A stretch of DNA of 18,713 nucleotides from Zestomicrobium sp964482405 (GTDB lineage Archaea; Thermoproteota; Thermoprotei_A; Sulfolobales; NBVN01). Location: contig CAYZXH010000031.1 in assembly GCA_964482405.1 (NCBI GenBank), positions 1-18,713 of the forward strand, in the 5' to 3' direction. Position 1 is the first letter of the stretch. Each line of letters opens with the position of its first letter. Shown one piece after another: positions 13,938 through 18,713 of the stretch. The translations under genes were made by a program, and so were the position numbers. The notes under the pieces were generated by a model. It saw only the letters and a list, made by a program, of their open reading frames with translations. It was not told the origin of the DNA and did not search any database.

Positions 13938-14048
13938 TGGCGCCGCGGCCGGGATTTGAACCCGGGTCACGGGCTTTCCACACATGCCCCTATCTCCTAG
14001 GAGGCACTCGACAGGCCCGCATACTAGGCCGGGCTATACTACCGCGGC
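13938..14048 (-). tRNA. tRNA-Asp (GUC) with a 33-nt intron at 37/38
   Basis: Read on the minus strand from 14048. Acceptor GCCGCGG pairs with CCGCGGC, U8-A9 follow, and the D arm has G18G19. The anticodon stem CGGGC/GCCCG encloses CUGUCGA with anticodon GUC (14012-14010). The variable loop is UGAC, the T arm CCGGG-UUCAAAU-CCCGG, the discriminator G73 (Asp identity), and CCA is encoded at 13940-13938. The anticodon loop is interrupted after G37 by an intron at 14008-13976. The canonical 37/38 position and the AAA 3' bulge next to the anticodon stem fit bulge-helix-bulge splicing by the archaeal endonuclease, though the central helix is weak (G-U rich). The intron itself folds (UGCCUC with GGGGCA). 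Mature length is 78 nt with CCA. Confidence 0.93.
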
Positions 14049-14070
14049 GCCAATCAATTCTTAGGTGTGG

Positions 14071-14082
14071 AGCTTATAAGCT
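14071..14082 (-). promoter_or_regulatory. TATA-box promoter of tRNA-Asp
   Basis: AGCTTATAAGCT is a perfect palindrome containing TTATAA, centred 26-28 nt before the tRNA 5' end, placing the transcription start about 2 nt upstream of G1. A similar box occurs at 18648-18657. Confidence 0.7.
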
Positions 14083-14124
14083 TTTTAACGTGTTAGGAAC
14101 GCACACCCTCCAAGACAAAAAACG

Positions 14125-14134
14125 TTAAAATATA
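14125..14134 (+). promoter_or_regulatory. TATA-box promoter of the aIF5A-SRP54-Pus10 operon
   Basis: TTAAAATATA, centre about 14130, predicts a start near 14156, directly before the Shine-Dalgarno AAGGTG (14157-14162) of aIF5A. Confidence 0.55.
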
Positions 14135-14170
14135 TTAGGTTTGTTTAGGATTAGTTAAGGTGCTGTGGTA

Positions 14171-14575
14171 ATGAGTACAACATACGCTGAGTTAGGGGAG
14201 TTGCGTGAGGGTAGCTTCATAGTAATAGATGGGGAGCCTTGCAGGATAGTTGAGATAAGTAAGGCTAAGACAGGCAAGCATGGGAGTGCTAAAGCACATG
14301 TGGTCGCCGTGAGCATATTCTCCGGAGTTAAGAAAACCTTGGTAGCCCCGGTAGATCAGAGGGTTGAGGTCCCGATAATCGATAAAAGAACTGGTCACGT
14401 CATAGCTGTTACGGGGGCCAGCGTTCAGGTCATGGATCTAGAGACCTACGATACTATAGAGATGGAGATGCCTGAAGAGGAGGAATTAAGGAGTAAGATA
14501 GCGGTAGGTGCTGAAGTAGAGTACTGGAACGTTTTAGGTAAGAGGAAGATCATGAGAGTTCTAAAGGGAGCTTAA
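14171..14575 (+). CDS. Translation factor aIF5A (hypusine-containing)
   Basis: Relieves ribosome stalling during elongation and termination; it is active only after deoxyhypusine/hypusine modification of a lysine. The protein has 134 residues from ATG 14171; an in-frame GTG at 14165 exists, but the ATG fits the family start and the Shine-Dalgarno AAGGTG. The modification loop is KTGKHGSAK with the target lysine at position 36. The N-terminal SH3-like domain spans about 1-70 and the C-terminal OB domain about 72-134. The stop overlaps the SRP54 start by one base (TAATG). It is the first gene of an operon with SRP54 and Pus10. Confidence 0.96.
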   Translation: MSTTYAELGELREGSFIVIDGEPCRIVEISKAKTGKHGSAKAHVVAVSIFSGVKKTLVAPVDQRVEVPIIDKRTGHVIAVTGASVQVMDLETYDTIEMEMPEEEELRSKIAVGAEVEYWNVLGKRKIMRVLKGA

Positions 14576-15924
14576 TGAGTTACTTAGGAAGACTAAAGGA
14601 CTTAATCTCAGATTTTGTGAGAGGTAAGGGGCCTTACGAGGAAAGCGTTAACGAGTTTATAAAAGAGCTCCAGAAAGAACTGATTAAGGCTGACGTAAAC
14701 CTAAAGTTAGTGATTGAGTTAACTAAGAACATAAAAGAGCAAGCACTAAAGTCTGAGCCACCGCCAGGCATCCTGAGGCGTGAGTGGTTCGTTAAAATAG
14801 TCTATGACAACCTAGTAAAGTTCTTCGGCGGTGAGGTAGTTGATGTATTGCCTAAGAAGATCCCGTGGACCCTGATGTTGGTTGGCATACAAGGCAGCGG
14901 GAAAACAACTACTGCGGGGAAACTTGCTTACTATTATAAGAAACTCGGCTACAAGCCCTGCTTAATAACCACGGACACCTACAGACCTGCAGCATACGAC
15001 CAGCTGAAGCAGATAGCTGAGAGACTCAACGTACCCTTCTACGGTGAAAAGGATAGCGATAACCCCGTCGAGATAGGTGTGCGTGGCTTAAGCAAAGCTA
15101 TTAATAAAGGGTGTAGCTTGGTCATAATTGACACGGCCGGTAGACACGGTTACGGGGAGGAGGAACATCTCCTCACCGAGATGGAGGAGTTAGCTAAGGC
15201 TTTAAAACCTGATGAGATCATGTTAGTTATTGACGCGTACATAGGTCAGAAAGCGTACGACATAGCGAGGAGATTTCACGAGAAAACCCCTGTAGGCTCT
15301 ATCTTCGTGACGAAACTTGATGGAACAGCTAAAGGTGGCGGAGCCCTCTCAGCGGTCGCGGCAACAGGGGCTAGAATAAAATTCATTGGCGACGGGGAGA
15401 AACTCGAAGACATAGAACCATTCAATCCCAAGAAATTCGTTGCTCGACTACTAGGTCTCGGAGATCTGGAGACCCTTTTAGAGAAGTTTAAAGCATTAGA
15501 AGAGAGCGAGGAAGTTCAGAAAAGACTTGAGAAAGCTATCCTCACGGGAAAGCTGACTTTAAGAGACGTCTACGCTCAAATAAAGTCTTTGAAGAGATTA
15601 GGGCCTCTGAGGAAGGTACTCCAGATGATTCCAGGCTTCAGCATGCCCATACCAGTCGACGACGAAAAACTGCAGATTTCCGAGAAGAACATGGAGAAAT
15701 GGTTGCATATAATGGATTCGATGACGTACGACGAGCTAGACCATCCGACGATAATAGACAAGAGTAGAATAAACAGGATAGCTAGGGGTGCTGGAGTAAG
15801 CTCTAATGACGTGAAGGAACTCCTACAATATTATGAGACCTTAGTAAAGATGATAAAGACTCTGAGAAGTAAGAAGGACATACTTAAGAGGTTCGGGCTG
15901 AAAGATGTCTCACTTGAACAATGA
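14575..15924 (+). CDS. srp54: Signal recognition particle 54 kDa protein (SRP54)
   Basis: GTPase of the signal recognition particle. It binds signal sequences through its M domain and docks ribosome-nascent chains to FtsY at the membrane. Of 449 residues: N domain about 1-95; G domain with G1 GIQGSGKTTTAGKL (104-117), DTYRPAAYDQLKQ, DTAGRHGY (G3) and TKLDGTAKGGGALSA (G4 region); M domain from about 310, with the methionine-rich loop QMIPGFSMPIPVDDEKLQ and the RNA-binding SRINRIARGAG. Length is typical. GGGAG precedes the ATG, which overlaps the aIF5A stop. The 3' end overlaps the Pus10 start by 20 nt. Confidence 0.97.
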   Translation: MSYLGRLKDLISDFVRGKGPYEESVNEFIKELQKELIKADVNLKLVIELTKNIKEQALKSEPPPGILRREWFVKIVYDNLVKFFGGEVVDVLPKKIPWTLMLVGIQGSGKTTTAGKLAYYYKKLGYKPCLITTDTYRPAAYDQLKQIAERLNVPFYGEKDSDNPVEIGVRGLSKAINKGCSLVIIDTAGRHGYGEEEHLLTEMEELAKALKPDEIMLVIDAYIGQKAYDIARRFHEKTPVGSIFVTKLDGTAKGGGALSAVAATGARIKFIGDGEKLEDIEPFNPKKFVARLLGLGDLETLLEKFKALEESEEVQKRLEKAILTGKLTLRDVYAQIKSLKRLGPLRKVLQMIPGFSMPIPVDDEKLQISEKNMEKWLHIMDSMTYDELDHPTIIDKSRINRIARGAGVSSNDVKELLQYYETLVKMIKTLRSKKDILKRFGLKDVSLEQ

Positions 15925-17194
15925 GTTACTTGATAAAGCATTTAAAGCGCTATCTAACTACCCCCTCTGCGACAGGTGTTTAGGGAGGCTTTTCGCTAAG
16001 TACGGGTTAAGATTGAGTAATCCTGAGAGAGGCAGAGCGCTCAAGATATTGCTGGCGATGAGCATACATAAACGGCTGAGTAGCGGTAGTGACGTGTTAG
16101 GTAAGGAAGACCTAGTGAGGATCGCGGAAAACGGGGGTAGCCCAATCTCGGATCTAGTGCAACACTACGTAGGCCCTGTTAACTTAAGGAAGTGCTATAT
16201 CTGCGGTAATAAACTCGACGCGTTATTAAACGAGTTGACCGTTAAGTGCCTTAATCTTCTTAAGGACAGAGAATTTAGGTCGTTGCTGATAGGTGTGGAG
16301 AAGGATTCTACCTACGAGGAGAGGGAGAGAGAAGTTGTGTTCACGTTAAGCATAGATTCTTGGGAGTCGATCAGGAGGGAAGTCAAGAGAGAGGTTGGTA
16401 AGAGACTCCAGTTAATTACCAGCGTTGAAGCCGGTTTTAAAGAACCTGACGTCTTACTAGTTCTTAATCTAGACACGAAGGAAGTTAAGGTTAGGTCCTC
16501 CCAAATATTTCTTAAAGGGTATTACCTCAAGTTAGGCAGGAACATATCTCAGAGATGGTGGTATTCTAAAAACGGTGGTTTAAGGTATAAAGCGTCTGTT
16601 GAGGGGGTTGCGGAAAAATTAGTGAGTGTTTTCTCGAGTGATGGCGTCTTAATACATGCGGCGGGACGGGAAGACTCTGACGCGAGGATGTTAGGTAGTG
16701 GGAGACCCCTAATCATTGAAATAATTAATCCTCGCAAGAAGAGCTTTGAGTTAGAGAGAGTGAATGAAGTACTACGTGACGATTGGGTTAGGATAAAGAT
16801 ACTTACCACCACATCTTCGGGAGAGCTTGAGGAAGTTAAGAGAGCTAGGAAACCTAAGGTGTATAGGGTGGTTGCTTATGTACCTGAAGGTCTTGAAGAA
16901 AAGGATCTTGAGAGACTTGAGAGTGAATTAAGTAATGTCGTAATACTTCAGAGAACCCCTAAAAGAATACTTAAGAGAAAGAAAGATGTTCTGAGGAAAA
17001 GAATGATATATAAGCTAATTGCTAAAATGCTCTCCAAGAACTTGATGGAGTTAATAATAGTGTGTGAGAGCGGACTTTACGTTAAAGAGGTTGTTACGGG
17101 TGATGAAGGCCGTACCAATCCTTCAGTTAGCTCCTTGCTGGGTAAAGAGTCGCTTCCCGTATTTCTAGATGTTCTGGAATACGTGAGAGACTGA
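15905..17194 (+). CDS. pus10: tRNA pseudouridine synthase Pus10
   Basis: Archaeal Pus10 makes pseudouridine 54 and 55 in the T loop of tRNAs. The 429 residues show an N-terminal zinc/THUMP-like accessory region with two cysteine pairs, CDRCLGRLF (C22, C25) and CYICGN (C97, C100). The catalytic domain has the signature HAAGREDSDARMLGSGRP (251-268); the nucleophilic aspartate is one of D257 or D259 in the RED-x-D-x-R motif. It is followed by IIEIINPRK and a basic C-terminal part. ATG 15905 lies inside the SRP54 end (20-nt overlap), so the genes are translated in a coupled manner. The gene converges with the cis-prenyltransferase, with 11 nt between stops. Confidence 0.95.
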   Translation: MSHLNNELLDKAFKALSNYPLCDRCLGRLFAKYGLRLSNPERGRALKILLAMSIHKRLSSGSDVLGKEDLVRIAENGGSPISDLVQHYVGPVNLRKCYICGNKLDALLNELTVKCLNLLKDREFRSLLIGVEKDSTYEEREREVVFTLSIDSWESIRREVKREVGKRLQLITSVEAGFKEPDVLLVLNLDTKEVKVRSSQIFLKGYYLKLGRNISQRWWYSKNGGLRYKASVEGVAEKLVSVFSSDGVLIHAAGREDSDARMLGSGRPLIIEIINPRKKSFELERVNEVLRDDWVRIKILTTTSSGELEEVKRARKPKVYRVVAYVPEGLEEKDLERLESELSNVVILQRTPKRILKRKKDVLRKRMIYKLIAKMLSKNLMELIIVCESGLYVKEVVTGDEGRTNPSVSSLLGKESLPVFLDVLEYVRD

Positions 17195-17205
17195 ACACTC
17201 AATTA

Positions 17206-18069
17206 TTATGCTCCGAACCTCCTCTGCCTTCTTTGATAAGCTCTGATAGCTCTCAACAAATCAATACGTCTGAATTCAGGCCAAAAAACATCGCAGAAGT
17301 AAAGCTCGCTGTAAGCTATATGCCATAAGAGAAAGTTACTTATGCGTAACTCGCCCGAGGTCCTTATTACTAAATCAGGCTCTGACAAACTTGACGTAGG
17401 GAAATGCGACGCGCCTGGAAGATACTTCATGAAAAGCTCCTCACTTATCTCATCTACACGCACTCTGCCCTCTCTCACGTCCTCTGCTAATACCTTCACT
17501 GCATCCACTATCTCCTGCCTACCGCCGTAGCAGAGAGCTACGTTAAGGAATTTCTCGCTATTCTGACTACTTAATTCCTCGATTCTACTTATCTCAGACC
17601 TCAGGTCTTCCGGTATTATGTCTAATCTACCTAGAAACCTCACACGCACCTTATGTTTCTCAAGTACTCGCTCACTGATGAACCTATCTATCCCCTTTTT
17701 CATCAAATTAAATAGGTGGGTTCTCTCCTCTTCAGACCTCTTAATACAGTTCTCGTATGACATAGCGTAAATAGTCACTACCTTAACCCCTAGCTCCCAA
17801 AGCCATTTAAGAACTTCCTCAAGTCTTTCATAACCAACTTCATGACCTATGTTCACGTCAAAACCTTGACTCCTAGCCCACCTTCTATTCCCGTCCGGGA
17901 TTATAGCTATGTGTTTAGGCATAGGACCCTCGGAAATCTGAGCGTATAGCCAGTTCTCGTAGAAGCCGTAAATTAACTTACCTAGAGGTCTAGAAACAAA
18001 CCTAAATCTCCGACTTAAGTCCCTGGCTAGCTTAGCAAGAGATAACATCAACTCGTCGATCTCCCCCAA
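17206..18069 (-). CDS. uppS: cis-Prenyltransferase (UppS-type polyprenyl diphosphate synthase)
   Basis: Condenses isopentenyl diphosphate onto an allylic primer with cis geometry to make the long polyprenyl (dolichyl-type) diphosphate that carries sugars for N-glycosylation. Visible motifs are IAIIPDGNRRWAR (54-66, D59 catalytic), GHEVGYE, TIYAMSYEN (helix contact), FLGR, LNVALCYGGRQEIVDA, and the C-terminal DLVIRTSGELRISNFLLWHIAYSE. Length is 287 residues from TTG 18067-18069; TTG 18051 or ATG 18048 (codons 7-8) are better placed after the Shine-Dalgarno GGGGGAGAT and may be the real start. The preceding AAATTTTAAC (about 18091-18101, minus strand) is the likely TATA box. It consumes the product of the pathway encoded at 3467-6832. 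Confidence 0.95.
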   Translation of the reverse strand: MGEIDELMLSLAKLARDLSRRFRFVSRPLGKLIYGFYENWLYAQISEGPMPKHIAIIPDGNRRWARSQGFDVNIGHEVGYERLEEVLKWLWELGVKVVTIYAMSYENCIKRSEEERTHLFNLMKKGIDRFISERVLEKHKVRVRFLGRLDIIPEDLRSEISRIEELSSQNSEKFLNVALCYGGRQEIVDAVKVLAEDVREGRVRVDEISEELFMKYLPGASHFPTSSLSEPDLVIRTSGELRISNFLLWHIAYSELYFCDVFWPEFRRIDLLRAIRAYQRRQRRFGA

Positions 18070-18114
18070 ACAAAACTAATCGTATTATGAGTTAAAATTT
18101 GTGTTCTAGAGTAG

Positions 18115-18126
18115 CGCTTATTAACC
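18115..18126 (+). promoter_or_regulatory. TATA-box promoter of S8e
   Basis: CGCTTATTAACC, centre about 18120, predicts a start near 18146 and a leader of about 24 nt with Shine-Dalgarno AGGGTGG (18157-18163). Confidence 0.5.
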
Positions 18127-18169
18127 TTTACTAGATGATAGTCTTAGTCGTGACATAGGGTGGCGTTAC

Positions 18170-18556
18170 GTGGGCATATACCAGGGAAATGACTTCAGGA
18201 AAGTGAGTGGGGGTAGGAGAAGACCGCACAGAATGAATAGAAAATACGAGTTAGGGAGATTCCCTACGATGACCACGGTTAGCGACAAGGAAGAAATAGA
18301 TACTTTGCGGGTGAGGGGAGGAAACCTAAAAGTACGTTGTAAGAAAGCTTTATACGCTAACGTGGCAGACCCTTCAACCAACACGGTTAAGAAGGTGAAG
18401 ATAATCAAGGTTGTTGAGACCCCAGCTAACAGAGAATTAGCTAGACTCTCAGTAATTACTAAAGGCACGATAATAGAGACAGAGCTCGGCTTAGCTAAAG
18501 TAACATCAAGACCTGGTCAGGACGGAACTGTTAACGCAGTTTTAATTAAAGAGTGA
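18170..18556 (+). CDS. rps8e: 30S ribosomal protein S8e
   Basis: Small-subunit ribosomal protein shared by archaea and eukaryotes. At 128 residues it is complete. The basic N-terminus GRRRPHRMNRKYELGRFPTM, VRGGNLKVR and KGTIIETELGLAKVTSRPGQDG are the family's conserved blocks. The start is GTG, with AGGGTGG upstream. Its TGA stop overlaps an ATG (TGATG) that opens only an 18-codon frame ending in the repeat downstream, which I do not count as a gene. Confidence 0.96.
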   Translation: MGIYQGNDFRKVSGGRRRPHRMNRKYELGRFPTMTTVSDKEEIDTLRVRGGNLKVRCKKALYANVADPSTNTVKKVKIIKVVETPANRELARLSVITKGTIIETELGLAKVTSRPGQDGTVNAVLIKE

Positions 18557-18602
18557 TGATGCTGAAGAAACTCACAACCCTGTCTCAAGAGTTAAGCAAG
18601 AC

Positions 18603-18640
<38 letters not shown>

Positions 18641-18647
18641 TGGAAAA

Positions 18648-18657
18648 GCTTATAAGC
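18648..18657 (+). promoter_or_regulatory. Strong TATA-box promoter for a transcript cut by the window end
   Basis: GCTTATAAGC is the same core as the tRNA-Asp promoter. Its centre (about 18652) predicts transcription near 18678-18680, where ATGATGATG begins. Either a leaderless coding region (reading MMMSMFVSLGS to the edge) or a small stable RNA could start here; the 34 nt available do not decide. Confidence 0.55.
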
Positions 18658-18713
18658 CCTGCATCCTGTAATGTTCTTGATGATGATGTCGATGTTCGTG
18701 AGTCTCGGGAGCC

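Noticed and set aside
13937..14128. Plus-strand open frame across the tRNA region
   Set aside because: It is antisense to the tRNA-Asp gene; its MAPRPGFEPGSRA-type start is the well-known translation of tRNA T-arm DNA.

Overview
The window comes from a hyperthermophilic archaeon of the Thermoproteota (Crenarchaeota), probably near the Desulfurococcales/Fervidicoccales. The pointers are a thermosome, aIF2-alpha, aIF5A, Nop10, Pus10, ribosomal proteins S8e, S26e, S27e and L44e (S26e is not found in Euryarchaeota), TATA-box promoters about 26 nt upstream of starts, GTG/TTG starts, and an intron-containing tRNA-Asp. Genes are densely packed, with many 1-8 nt overlaps. The placement is inferred from gene content, not from a search.

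Layout. 1-801 (-): N-terminal part of a thermosome subunit. 1068-2857 (+): a UPF0147 protein and a FAU-1/DUF402 RNA-binding ribonuclease. 2852-8132 (-): a long co-directional block, read right to left: Clp1-type polynucleotide kinase, UbiD-family decarboxylase, aconitase-X large subunit, a 442-nt non-canonical gap, aconitase-X small subunit, thymidylate kinase. The UbiD and aconitase-X proteins match the archaeal modified mevalonate pathway (phosphomevalonate dehydratase plus anhydromevalonate phosphate decarboxylase). 8204-9040 (+): KsgA/Dim1, divergent from clp1. 9030-9674 (-): an unrecognised protein with an RNase H/RuvC-like acidic pattern. 9820-10362 (+): CDP-archaeol synthase. 10363-12214 (-): Nop10, aIF2-alpha, S27e and L44e in an overlapping operon, then S26e from its own promoter. 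12384-13814 (-): prolyl-tRNA synthetase. 13938-14048 (-): tRNA-Asp(GUC) with a 33-nt intron. 14171-17194 (+): aIF5A, SRP54, Pus10. 17206-18069 (-): cis-prenyltransferase. 18170-18556 (+): S8e. A new promoter starts something cut off by the window end.

Functionally the window is mostly information processing (translation, rRNA/tRNA modification, RNA ends, protein targeting and folding) together with isoprenoid lipid synthesis: isopentenyl phosphate formation, polyprenyl elongation and CDP-archaeol formation.

The least explained part is 3875-4316, between the two subunit genes of one enzyme. It holds a GC-rich, potentially structured stretch with its own TATA box inside an inverted repeat, whose end supplies the Shine-Dalgarno of the small subunit gene. 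It also holds a hairpin repeat (4262-4303) that recurs after S8e (18603-18640) and, weakly, at 9744-9761. The repeat resembles the right end of IS200/IS605 TnpB elements, but no transposase is present.
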